Source: Bryobacterales bacterium (lineage in GTDB: Bacteria > Acidobacteriota > Terriglobia > Bryobacterales > Bryobacteraceae). Taken from it: a DNA stretch of 64,000 bases. The position numbers and the translations under genes are program-made. How positions within the stretch are numbered: position 1 is the first letter of the stretch; every line of letters starts with the position of its first letter. Under the pieces are notes generated by a model, which made no database searches, was not told where the DNA came from, and saw only the letters and a list, made by a program, of their open reading frames with translations. The stretch is from assembly GCA_027452065.1 (NCBI GenBank), contig DAIDHC010000123.1, positions 1 to 64,000 of the forward strand. The letters are read 5' to 3'. This document shows positions 1 to 8,340 of the stretch, piece after piece.

Positions 1-65
1 CGCGCCCGGTTCCGGCCGGCGGCGCCGCCTAGCGCGGCGCGTCTCAATTCGAGACAATACACCAC

Positions 66-1637
66 ATGAAGATCGTTATCGCCGAGCCGCTGGCGCCGGC
101 GGGCGTGAAGCTGCTCCAGTCGCAGCCCGGCTGGGAAGTGATCTTATCCAATCCCCGCGATTACACTCGTCATCTGCCGGACGCCGACGGCCTGATTGTT
201 CGCGGCTCGGTGCGGCTGACGGCCGCGGTGCTGGCGGAGGCGGCGCGGCTGCGCGTGATCGGGCGGGCGGGAGTGAGCGTGGAGAATCTGGACCTGGCGG
301 CGGCGACGACGGCCGGGGTTCTGGTGATGAACACGCCGGGGGGGAACGCGGTTTCGGTGGCCGAACACACGCTGGCGCTGATGTTGTCGCTGGCGCGGTC
401 GATACCGCAGGCCAACGCGTCGACCAAGCAGGGGAAGTGGGAGCGGCGGCTGTACACCGGGAACGAGCTTCGGGGGAAAACGCTCGGCGTGCTGGGGCTG
501 GGCAGCATCGGCCGCGAGGTGGTGCGGCGGGCGCGGCCGTTCGAGATGCACATCCTGGCGACGGACCCGTACGTGAACGCCGAGACGGCGGCCGACCTGG
601 GCATCGAGCTGGTGGCGCTGGACAGGCTGTACGCGGAGAGCGATTACCTGACGCTGCACGTGGCCCTGACGCCGGAGACGCACCGCATGCTGCACGCGGG
701 GGCGTTCGAGAAGATGAAGATCGGCGTGCGGATCATCAACTGCGCCCGCGGGGAGCTGATTGACGAGGCGGCGCTCGAGTCGGCGATGCAGTACGGCAAA
801 GTGGCGGGGGCGGCGCTGGACGTGTTCCAGGAGGAGCCGCCGGAGGGCAGCCCGCTGCTGGCGAGGGACAACGTGATCGCGACGCCGCATATCGGGGGGG
901 CGACCGAGGAAGCGCAGGAGATCGTCGGCGTGCGGATCGCGGCGCAGGTGGTGGATTATCTGAAGAACGGCATCGCGCTCAACGCGGTGAATATGCCGGC
1001 GCTGACGCACGAGCAGTTCCGCACGCTGGGGCCTTACGTGGACCTGGCGGGGCGGCTGGGCAACCTGGCGTCGTACCTGGCCGACGGAAATCCGAAGTCG
1101 GTGCAACTGCATTATTTCGGGAAGCTGGCCGAGCACAACACGCATCTGATCCGCAACGCGGCGCTGGCGGGGGTGCTGCACCGGAGCCTGTTCCACCGCG
1201 CCAACGCGATCAACGCCATGCAACTGGCGCACGAGCGGGGGCTCGACGTGTCGGAGACTCACGAGCAGCGGCACGCGCACACCGACTCGATCCGCGTGCA
1301 GTTGACTACCGCCGGGGGCGTGACACGGGTGGACGGCGCGGTGGTCTTCGGGCGGCCCCGGCTGATCCAGGTGGACGGGATCGCCTGCGAGGCGCCGCTT
1401 GAAGGGAACGTGACGTTTCTCCGGAACCAGGACGTGCCGGGCGTCATCGGCTACGTGGGCGGAGTGATGGGCGGCAACGGCATCAACATCGCGACGTTCT
1501 CGCTGGGCCGGAGGGACGCGCTGGCGGAGGCGGTGTCGGTGATTGTGACGGATCAGCCGGTGCCGGAGTCCGTGCTCAAGCTTCTGCTCGAGAACAAGGC
1601 GGTGACGCAGGCTCGGTTCGTGGCGTTTGCGCGGTAG
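66..1637 (+). CDS. serA: D-3-phosphoglycerate dehydrogenase (long ACT form)
   Basis: This enzyme oxidises 3-phosphoglycerate with NAD+ in the first committed step of serine synthesis in the cytosol. The nucleotide-binding turn GLGSIGREV lies near residue 145. The catalytic arginine is in INCARGELIDE (about residue 228) and the catalytic histidine in TPHIGGATEEA (about residue 275). After the dehydrogenase core comes an intervening domain of about 120 residues, then a C-terminal ACT domain (about 450-523) containing DVPGVIGYVGGVMG. The length of 523 residues matches the long type I form, in which the extra domains usually bring serine feedback. No strong Shine-Dalgarno is visible before the ATG, but the methionine starts the expected MKIVIAEPLAPAG strand. 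The next gene follows after 8 bases. Confidence 0.97.
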   Translation: MKIVIAEPLAPAGVKLLQSQPGWEVILSNPRDYTRHLPDADGLIVRGSVRLTAAVLAEAARLRVIGRAGVSVENLDLAAATTAGVLVMNTPGGNAVSVAEHTLALMLSLARSIPQANASTKQGKWERRLYTGNELRGKTLGVLGLGSIGREVVRRARPFEMHILATDPYVNAETAADLGIELVALDRLYAESDYLTLHVALTPETHRMLHAGAFEKMKIGVRIINCARGELIDEAALESAMQYGKVAGAALDVFQEEPPEGSPLLARDNVIATPHIGGATEEAQEIVGVRIAAQVVDYLKNGIALNAVNMPALTHEQFRTLGPYVDLAGRLGNLASYLADGNPKSVQLHYFGKLAEHNTHLIRNAALAGVLHRSLFHRANAINAMQLAHERGLDVSETHEQRHAHTDSIRVQLTTAGGVTRVDGAVVFGRPRLIQVDGIACEAPLEGNVTFLRNQDVPGVIGYVGGVMGGNGINIATFSLGRRDALAEAVSVIVTDQPVPESVLKLLLENKAVTQARFVAFAR

Positions 1638-1645
1638 GTGCGGAG

Positions 1646-2653
1646 GTGTTCCCTCTGCGGCTTTTGGCGGTTGCCCTGGCGCTTTGGGCGGCAAGCGCGC
1701 GGCCGCTGGCGGGCTCGGAAAATCCGATCTTCGGTGATGTTGCCGCGAGGGTTCCGGTAACGCTGCCGGCGGGGGCGCGGGTGGCGGATGCGCGGTACGG
1801 GGGAGGGGCATCGCTGTTTCTGCGCGCGGTGGATGCAAGCGTGGTGTGGGAGGTTTCTGTCGACACGGGCAAGGTGCGAAGCGTGCCCACGCCGGAGTTG
1901 GCGCGGCTTCGGGCGGCCGGGGCGCTGCGGGCGGACTTTGCCGTTGGGCCTTACCGCCGATTGTATTTCCCGGCGTTTTGGAAGGACGGGCAAGGGACGG
2001 CGCACAGCGTGCTGATCGCGGTTGATGCGGATTCGGGAGCGAGCCGGGCGATCGAGTTGAATCCTCCGGGCGACATCCAGAGCGCGGCGGTGGACGGTGG
2101 CGCGGCATATGCAGCGGGGCTCGATACCGATTATTGGCGGAAGCTCGCGCCGGAGCAGGCGACGGTGCGGAAGTACACGATCGACGGGCGGCTGAGCGGG
2201 CGGTGGACGGGGGCCGAGACCGAGGGGCGGACGTTTGCCGAGCAAAGGTTGGATGCGCGGCACGGGCGGCTGTGGGTGGAGGGCGGGCGGGTGTACGACC
2301 TGCAAGCTTACAGCCGGCGCATGCGGGTGTTCGACACGGGCGGGCGGATGGTGGACGAAGTTCGCTTCACGCCTCCGGCGGCGGGCGGCGCGGAGCAGGA
2401 GATCTGGCCGGTGCTGCCGGTGGCGAACGGGCGGTATCTGGCTCAGTGGATCGCGTCCAGCACAACGGGCGCGGGCGTGGTGAATGGTCCGTATTTCTGT
2501 GTGCACGACGGCACGGGGGCGCCGGTCAGCGCGGCGGCGAATTTTCTGGCGCGCGCGTTTCCGGTGTTTGACGACGGCGGTGGAAGGGTGGTTTTTCTGC
2601 ACGAGGTCCCCGCGGGCGGCGGATGGGAGCTGTTGCGGGCCGGGCTGCGTTGA
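1646..2653 (+). CDS. Secreted protein of unknown function
   Basis: A GTG start gives a hydrophobic N-terminus (FPLRLLAVALALWAASARP) that looks like a signal peptide, so the protein is probably exported. The rest is about 310 residues of short beta-rich segments with glycine turns (for example DIQSAAVDGGAAYAAGLD) that could form a beta-propeller. I recognise no named domain and no catalytic motif. It follows serA by 8 bases on the same strand, so the two are probably co-transcribed, but nothing here ties it to serine metabolism. The start is uncertain because GGAG abuts the GTG directly. Confidence 0.7.
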   Translation: MFPLRLLAVALALWAASARPLAGSENPIFGDVAARVPVTLPAGARVADARYGGGASLFLRAVDASVVWEVSVDTGKVRSVPTPELARLRAAGALRADFAVGPYRRLYFPAFWKDGQGTAHSVLIAVDADSGASRAIELNPPGDIQSAAVDGGAAYAAGLDTDYWRKLAPEQATVRKYTIDGRLSGRWTGAETEGRTFAEQRLDARHGRLWVEGGRVYDLQAYSRRMRVFDTGGRMVDEVRFTPPAAGGAEQEIWPVLPVANGRYLAQWIASSTTGAGVVNGPYFCVHDGTGAPVSAAANFLARAFPVFDDGGGRVVFLHEVPAGGGWELLRAGLR

Positions 2654-2712
2654 GGCGCGGGCGCCTTCACGCTGGGGTGGATGTTCTATAATTCCGGGTG
2701 GTTGGAGGCAGT

Positions 2713-3345
2713 ATGATCCGCATCATCACCATTGAGCGGGAGTACGGCAGCGGAAGCGCCGCGATTTCCGAAAAACTGGCGGCAAAGCTGGGATGGAAGC
2801 TTTGGGATCAGGCGCTGACGTGCGAGATCGCGCGGCTGACGAAGGCTGACGTGGCGGCGATCGAGCAGCGGGAGGAAAGGGTGGACCCGCTTTACTACCG
2901 GCTGCTGAAGGTGTTTTTCCGGGGGAGCTTCGAGCGCAGCCTGCCGGTGAGCGGGCTGGAAGTGCTGGACGCCGACCGCATGACGTCGCTGATGGAGAGG
3001 GTGATCAAGGAAGCGGCCTGCTGCGAGAACTGCGTGATTGTCGGGCGCGGGGCGGCTTACTTTCTCCGCGACCGGGCGGACGCGTTTCACGTTTTCATTT
3101 ACGCGCCGCTGGAGGAGAAGATCCGGCGGCTGCGGCAGAGCGGCAAGAGCGAGGCGGAGGCGCGGGAGCTGGTGGCGACGATCGACCAGGAGCGGGCGGC
3201 GTTCATCAAGACGTACTTCGGCAAGGAGTGGCCGAACCGGCATTTGTACCACATGATGCTCAACTCGGCTGCGGGCGACGAGGCGGTGATCGACAACATC
3301 CTGCACGGCGTGGCGACGCTGGAAAAGCAGGCCGTTCCGGCCTGA
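2713..3345 (+). CDS. Cytidylate kinase-like family protein
   Basis: The N-terminus MIRIITIEREYGSGSAAI resembles the P-loop region of cytidylate-kinase-like proteins (AAK_33 type), and the segment NCVIVGRGAAYFLRD near residue 110 is the characteristic second strand. The 210-residue length fits the family. Such proteins are predicted to bind ATP, but their substrate is generally unknown, so it should not be called cmk. An in-frame GTG lies 15 bases upstream. I chose the ATG because GGAGG sits 4 bases before it and because the family starts at this strand. The stop is 8 bases from the stop of the convergent sigma-54 activator. Confidence 0.88.
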   Translation: MIRIITIEREYGSGSAAISEKLAAKLGWKLWDQALTCEIARLTKADVAAIEQREERVDPLYYRLLKVFFRGSFERSLPVSGLEVLDADRMTSLMERVIKEAACCENCVIVGRGAAYFLRDRADAFHVFIYAPLEEKIRRLRQSGKSEAEARELVATIDQERAAFIKTYFGKEWPNRHLYHMMLNSAAGDEAVIDNILHGVATLEKQAVPA

Positions 3346-3353
3346 GGAGGCGG

Positions 3354-4793
3354 TCAGCTTCGCGAGGCGACGGTGAGGTTGTACTTGGCGATTTTGTAGC
3401 GCAGGCGGTCGCGGCCGATGCGGAGAATGCGCGCCGCTTCGGATTGATTGCCGCCGGCTTTTTCGAGCGCGGCCACGAGCAGGCGCTTCTCCTGCTCGTC
3501 GAGCGAGAGGCCGGATTCGGGCGCCGTCATGGGCATCGGTTCGGCGGGCGCGGACGCGGGCGCGGGCGCCGTTTCGTCATCGGAAGGAGGTGGCGCATCG
3601 GACCGCCAGAGATAGGGCGGCAGGTCCTGGACGTCGATCATGTCGCCCATGACCATCATGCTGGCGTTGCCGAGGACGTTCTCGAGCTCACGGACGTTGC
3701 CGGGCCATTCGTGGCGCGCGAGCACGGACTGCGCGCGGTAGGTGAGGCCGCGGATTTCCTTGCGAAACTGCTGGGAAAATTTTTCGAGCAGGTGGCGCAC
3801 CAGAAGCGGCAGGTCTTCCTTGCGCTCGGCCAGGGGCGGCGTACGGATCTCGACCATCGCCAGGCGGTAGTACAGGTCCTCGCGGAACTGCCGGTCGCGG
3901 ATCATGGCGCGGAGGTCGCGGTTGGTGGCCGCGACGACGCGGGCGCTGATCCGCCGGGGCGTCACGGAGCCGACGCGCAGCACTTCCTGATTTTGCAGTA
4001 CGCGCAGGAGTTTGGCCTGCATGCCGAGCGGCATGTCCCCGATTTCGTCCAGAAACAGGGTGCCGCCGTTGGCGAACTCGAACAGCCCCATTTTGTCCTG
4101 GTTGGCGCCGGTGAAGGCGCCCTTGACGTAGCCGAACAGCTCGCTTTCAAACAGAGTCTCGACGACGGCCGAACAGTTGCAGACCACAAAATTTCCGGAA
4201 GTCACCGGGCTCAGGCGGTGCAGCCCGCGGGCCACCAGGTCCTTGCCGGTGCCCGTGGGCCCGGTGATGAGCGCGGTGCGGAAGTGCGGCGCGACACGGC
4301 GGATGCGGGCGAACAGCTCCCACATGGCCGGGCTGCGGCCCACCATGCTCTCGAACTGGCAGGTCTCCAGCAGAGCGTCGTCGAGTTCAACGGCCCGCTG
4401 CCTGCGCCGGGCGTCGGCCAGAAGGCGCGAGATGCGCTTGCGGAGGGCGTCGATGGAAACCGGCTTGTTGAGGTAGTCGCAGGCGCCCTTCTGGATGGCC
4501 TCGACGGCCGACTCGGTGGAGTAGTGGGCGGTCATCAGAATGACGTCGATGGCCGGATCGAACTCCACGATCCGTTCCAAAACCTCCATGCCGCTCATCT
4601 TCGGCATGATCAGATCGACGAGGACGATCTGGGGGTGTTCACGGAAAACGACGTCCAGGCACTCCTCGGGATCGGTCGTCGTGTAAATCTCCAGGCCTTC
4701 CTGGGCAAGAGCCTCAGACAGAAGCTCCAGGGTCTGGGGATAGTCGTCCACCGCAACGAGCTTGATCGCGGGTGGTAAAGCATCGGCCATCAA
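3354..4793 (-). CDS. NtrC-family sigma-54-dependent response regulator
   Basis: This protein activates transcription by remodelling sigma-54 RNA polymerase after phosphorylation. An N-terminal receiver carries the phosphoacceptor Asp60 in [12 protein letters not shown]. The AAA+ domain has Walker A GPTGTGKD (178-185), the sigma-54 contact loop GAFTGA (225-230) and Walker B-like [11 protein letters not shown] proline/alanine-rich linker leads to a C-terminal Fis-type helix-turn-helix ([20 protein letters not shown]). All functional motifs are intact and 479 residues is usual for the family. It is the last gene of a minus-strand set with a lone receiver (42 bases upstream) and a histidine kinase, which are its likely phosphate source. 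Two adjacent ATG codons could serve as the start. Confidence 0.96.
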   Translation of the reverse strand: MMADALPPAIKLVAVDDYPQTLELLSEALAQEGLEIYTTTDPEECLDVVFREHPQIVLVDLIMPKMSGMEVLERIVEFDPAIDVILMTAHYSTESAVEAIQKGACDYLNKPVSIDALRKRISRLLADARRRQRAVELDDALLETCQFESMVGRSPAMWELFARIRRVAPHFRTALITGPTGTGKDLVARGLHRLSPVTSGNFVVCNCSAVVETLFESELFGYVKGAFTGANQDKMGLFEFANGGTLFLDEIGDMPLGMQAKLLRVLQNQEVLRVGSVTPRRISARVVAATNRDLRAMIRDRQFREDLYYRLAMVEIRTPPLAERKEDLPLLVRHLLEKFSQQFRKEIRGLTYRAQSVLARHEWPGNVRELENVLGNASMMVMGDMIDVQDLPPYLWRSDAPPPSDDETAPAPASAPAEPMPMTAPESGLSLDEQEKRLLVAALEKAGGNQSEAARILRIGRDRLRYKIAKYNLTVASRS

Positions 4794-4835
4794 GGGTCTT
4801 ATTGTGACATAAACGGGCCGGGCACTTCCCGGATG

Positions 4836-5201
4836 TCATCCCTTGAGCCACTCGGCGACGCTCTCGCGGAAGCTGGCGATCTTGATTGGCTTCGTTACGT
4901 AATCGTCAAAGCCGGCCTGGATGGCGCGCTCGCGGTCGCCCTGCATGGCGAAGGCGGTGAGGGCCACGACCTTGGTGTGGCGGACGTCGGGATCGCCGCG
5001 GATGACGCGGATGGCGGTGAGGCCGTCCATCTCGGGCATCTGGAGGTCCATCAGCACAAGGTCAGGCCGGGTCTGGCGCACCTGGCGCACGGTTTCCAGG
5101 CCGTCGGCAGCCTCGATCAGATCGTAGCCACACCCCTCCAGAACTTCACGAATCAACTCCCTGCTCACCGAATTGTCGTCCGCCACGAGGATCTTACCCA
5201 T
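4836..5201 (-). CDS. Single-domain CheY-like response regulator
   Basis: The whole 121-residue protein is one receiver domain: acidic pair near residues 8-9 (VADDN), phosphoacceptor Asp52 in LVLMDLQMPEMDG, and the conserved lysine in DDYVTKPIKI. No output domain follows, so it must signal by protein contact or pass phosphate on, as in phosphorelays. It lies between the histidine kinase (83 bases upstream) and the NtrC-type regulator on the same strand, which suggests a relay. The motif MDLQMPEMDG is typical of receivers paired with hybrid or phosphorelay kinases, but no Hpt domain is visible nearby. Confidence 0.94.
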   Translation of the reverse strand: MGKILVADDNSVSRELIREVLEGCGYDLIEAADGLETVRQVRQTRPDLVLMDLQMPEMDGLTAIRVIRGDPDVRHTKVVALTAFAMQGDRERAIQAGFDDYVTKPIKIASFRESVAEWLKG

Positions 5202-5284
5202 GAAACCTGCCGCCCGAAGCTGCGTGAACTACCGAGTACCGCGAAAAAGGAACCGCCGTCAACGAGGCTGGGACCCGGTCCTGG

Positions 5285-6448
5285 CTAAGGGCCGAGCGGA
5301 AGCGTGAAATGGAAACGGGTGCCGGCTCCGGGCTCGCTCTCCAGCCAGATTCTTCCGCCGTGATGCTCCACCAGCTTCCGCGTGATGGCGAGGCCGAGGC
5401 CGGTGCCTTCGCGCACGCCCTTGGCCGTGACGCCGGCCTGATGAAAACTCTGAAAAACCGCTTCCTGCTCCTCCGGCGGGATGCCGACTCCGGTGTCGAT
5501 GACCGAGAAGGTCACATTGTCGGCCGCGGGCTGGGTCTGAATCCAGACTTTGCCTTCGGACGGGGTGAACTTGATCGCGTTGCTGATGAGGTTGAAGAGG
5601 ATTTCCTTGAATCGCACGCGGTCCGCCCAGAGGCGAACGCTGTCGGTGGAAAGGTTGGTGATGGTGATGCGCCGCTCCTGGGCCATGGGCCGGACGCTGG
5701 CCAGCACCTCTTTCAAGGCGCCCTGGATCTCGAATTCTTCGTGCTGAAGCTCGAGGTGGCCGGCTTCGATGCGCGAGAGGTCGAGGATGTCGTTGATCAG
5801 CGAGAGCAGGTGGCGCGCGGCTTCCTGGATATGGTTGATGAAGCGGTGATGGCGCTCGCCCAGCGTTTGGGAGGTTTGTTCGGCGAGCAGGTCGGCAAAG
5901 CCGATGATGGAATTCAGCGGGGTTCGAAGCTCGTGGCTCATGCTGGCCAGGAACTCGCTCTTGAGCCGGTTGGCGCGCTCCACTTCGCGGTTGCGCAGCT
6001 CGAGCCATTGATTGAGGCGCCGGATCTCTTCGGCCGCCTTTTTGGTGGCGCTCACGTCGCGGACGACGCACAGGACGGTGTCGCCGCCGTCGCCTTCGAC
6101 CGGGCTGAGCTTGATGTCGACCGAGAACTCGGTGCCGTCCTTGCGGCGGGCGAAAAGATCGAGGCCGGTTCCCATGGGCCGCGCGGTGGGGTTGCCGGCG
6201 TAGCCGGCGCGGAGCGCCTTGTGCTGGCCGCGAAGCCGGTCGGGAAGGAGTTTATCGACGCTCATCCCGATGAGCTCGGCGCGGGTATAGAGGAAGAGTC
6301 TCTCGGCTTCGGCGTTGGAGCTGACGATGGTGCCGTCGTGGCCCACCTCGAGAATTCCGTCCGGAGCGGCTTCCAGGAGGCGGTGCAGGCGCAGGGCTAC
6401 GTCTGGTGGGCGGGATTTCGGCGGCAGCTCAGACATAGGACCCGGCAC
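5285..6448 (-). CDS. Soluble PAS-domain sensor histidine kinase
   Basis: An autophosphorylating kinase that probably feeds the two regulators downstream. A PAS domain covers about residues 20-130. The HisKA helix has the phosphorylated His172 in FLASMSHELRTPLN. The ATPase domain shows the N box (LFNLISNAIKF), the G1 box (VIDTGVGIPPEE) and the G2 box (GTGLGLAITRKL). There is no signal peptide or membrane segment, so it should sense an internal cue. The start is either GTG at 6448 or ATG at 6436; neither has a good ribosome site, and both leave the PAS domain complete. Confidence 0.94.
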   Translation of the reverse strand: MPGPMSELPPKSRPPDVALRLHRLLEAAPDGILEVGHDGTIVSSNAEAERLFLYTRAELIGMSVDKLLPDRLRGQHKALRAGYAGNPTARPMGTGLDLFARRKDGTEFSVDIKLSPVEGDGGDTVLCVVRDVSATKKAAEEIRRLNQWLELRNREVERANRLKSEFLASMSHELRTPLNSIIGFADLLAEQTSQTLGERHHRFINHIQEAARHLLSLINDILDLSRIEAGHLELQHEEFEIQGALKEVLASVRPMAQERRITITNLSTDSVRLWADRVRFKEILFNLISNAIKFTPSEGKVWIQTQPAADNVTFSVIDTGVGIPPEEQEAVFQSFHQAGVTAKGVREGTGLGLAITRKLVEHHGGRIWLESEPGAGTRFHFTLPLGP

Positions 6449-6683
6449 AAAGTGAACTCAAAACTTCCTCACCGCCATAACTGCATTCTCTCAGACTTCG
6501 CCGGCCTGTCCCGCCCCGATCCCGGGCCGGCGGAGTGAATCGCGCGACGGGGCCCCCTGAAGCCCCAGCGCGCTTTATCCGGCTGCCCACAGAGTCCCCG
6601 AAGGGAATCTCCTGGACGACTCCGGAATCCTGTTGCCGGCCCCGAAGCCGGCGCGATCGACGAACCCGCGTCCGGCCGCCGCC

Positions 6684-7577
6684 TCATACGCTGAGTACGG
6701 GACATGGTGCGTGCGAAATGATTCCATATGCCTTCGATCCCAACTGGCCCAGCAACCCTTCGGCATGCGTACGGCCAATCACCAGCAAGTCGGCTTCCTG
6801 CTCCCGGGACACGGATTCGATCGCATACCGTGTTTCCCCGAGGACAACGGTGGTGGCGGCCGGGGAGCCCGTCCGGGCCACCAGGTCGGCCAGATCGCGC
6901 TCGGCCCACTGGCGCGCTTCCAACTGCATGTCGGGGAGACCGGCGTCGGGGGTTCCCGGCAGCACCATCAGCGCGTGCGCGGCCAGCAGTTTCGCTCCGA
7001 ACGCCTTGGCCAAATCCGAGGCGAACCGCAGCACCGCGGCGCTCTCCGGCGCCAGGTTCAGGGCGCAGACAATCTGTTGCGGAGGGATGTGCACGCCGGC
7101 CGGATCGCCCGGCTTGTGCGGGCCTGTCCACACCGGCCGTACACAGTCGTGCAGCACCTTCGCGGTGACCGAGCCCAACAGGAGGCGGCGGAACACGCCC
7201 TGCCCGCGGGTCGGCATCATGATGACATCGCAATCTTTCTCCGCCGCATATTTGCAGATGCACTGCGCCGGGTCGCCGGTTCCGACGCCCACGCCCGTCC
7301 GCAGCCCTTTCAGCTCCAGCTCCGCGAAGGCCTCGAGGCGTTCGTGGGCCTGCTCCAGGAGTTGGCTCGAAACCGTCTCTCCGGAAGCAGGCTCCACGAC
7401 GTGAAGCGCCGTTACGCGAGCGTCGAACTGCCGCGCCATCGCCCGAACCGAATGGGCAAACTCGCGGCAGCGCTCGGAGAAGTCCACGGGAAACAGGATT
7501 CGATTGAAGTTGAAGTCATGATCTGCCACCGTGGTCACCGAGTCGGATGGACGTGGGGGTAGCAGGTGAGTGGCCAT
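6684..7577 (-). CDS. Tandem universal stress protein (two UspA domains)
   Basis: Two UspA folds lie in tandem. The first begins FNRILFPVDFSE and ends with the ATP-binding signature GQGVFRRLLLGSVT. The second begins QIVCALNLAPES and ends LGSKAYGIISHAPCPVLSV. Tandem Usp proteins of about 300 residues are common stress factors that bind nucleotides. The open frame extends far upstream, but the ATG at 7577 places the Usp fold about 30 residues in, and the longer translation looks like antisense of the divergent gene. The second domain has a less perfect nucleotide loop (GRTHAEGLLGQLGSKAYG). The 246-base gap to the divergent gene should hold both promoters; I could not identify clear boxes. Confidence 0.9.
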   Translation of the reverse strand: MATHLLPPRPSDSVTTVADHDFNFNRILFPVDFSERCREFAHSVRAMARQFDARVTALHVVEPASGETVSSQLLEQAHERLEAFAELELKGLRTGVGVGTGDPAQCICKYAAEKDCDVIMMPTRGQGVFRRLLLGSVTAKVLHDCVRPVWTGPHKPGDPAGVHIPPQQIVCALNLAPESAAVLRFASDLAKAFGAKLLAAHALMVLPGTPDAGLPDMQLEARQWAERDLADLVARTGSPAATTVVLGETRYAIESVSREQEADLLVIGRTHAEGLLGQLGSKAYGIISHAPCPVLSV

Positions 7578-7823
7578 TTGCAACCGACTGAAATTTTGAG
7601 AGTCGATGAGTCGCGGCAGCTTGTCTTGGGGCATTTGGCGCAGGAACCGCGCGAAGCGATTTTGGGCCGGTGGGGTATTTCGCCCACCGGTGAGCGAAGT
7701 TTCGCGCACGCCGCGGCGCAAAGACGCTCCGCGATCGGACGGGCGCCCGCCCGAGGCCGGCGCATCCGCGGGCCGGCTGTGGTTCGATAAGATGTCGGGG
7801 ACGTCGAGGACGAGGAACACATC

Positions 7824-8324
7824 ATGCGGTTCGAACTGAAACCGATCTCCCGGAAAGCGGTGCCGGAAGCGATGCAGAAGGCGAAGCGCTACCGGCTGAT
7901 CAACGAGCCGGCGCTGGCCGAGAGCATTTGCCTGGACGTGCTGCGGGCGGATCCGGAAAACCAGGATGCGCTGATTACGCTGCTGCTGGCGATCACGGAC
8001 CAGTTCCGCGACGGAGGGTCGGCCGAGCGGGCGCGGGAGCTGCTGCCGCTGCTCCAGAACGAGTACTGCCGCGAGTATTATTCGGGCGTGGTTTGGGAGC
8101 GCGCGGCCCTGGCGCTGCTTCGCAGGGGAGACCCGGGAGCGGAGCGGCAATGCTACGAAGGGCTGCGGAAGGCGATGACGTACTTCGAGCGGGCCGAAAG
8201 GATCCGGCCGTCCGGCAACGACGACGCGATCCTTCGATGGAACACCTGCGCCCGGGTTCTGATGAAAGACGCCACACTGCGGGTCCAGAGCGACAGCCTT
8301 CCGGTGGGCTGGAACGGCGAGTAG
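7824..8324 (+). CDS. Small TPR-like cytosolic protein
   Basis: The 166-residue protein has no signal peptide and is built of amphipathic helices with TPR-like spacing (ALAESICLDVLRADPENQDALI and a later segment with AMTYFERAERIRP). GAGGA lies about 8 bases before the ATG. It is 16 bases upstream of the PSD1 cytochrome gene, so the two are probably co-transcribed and it may assist that export or redox unit. I know of related proteins in Acidobacteriota genomes but of no function. Confidence 0.8.
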   Translation: MRFELKPISRKAVPEAMQKAKRYRLINEPALAESICLDVLRADPENQDALITLLLAITDQFRDGGSAERARELLPLLQNEYCREYYSGVVWERAALALLRRGDPGAERQCYEGLRKAMTYFERAERIRPSGNDDAILRWNTCARVLMKDATLRVQSDSLPVGWNGE

Positions 8325-8340
8325 ACTGGAGGGCACGGAT

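Noticed and set aside
144-2108. A 654-codon minus-strand frame opposite serA
   Set aside because: Low-complexity Arg/Pro/His translation with no motif, fully covered by serA and its neighbour.
3228-4778. A 516-codon plus-strand frame opposite the sigma-54 activator
   Set aside because: Antisense shadow; the minus frame carries every NtrC motif.
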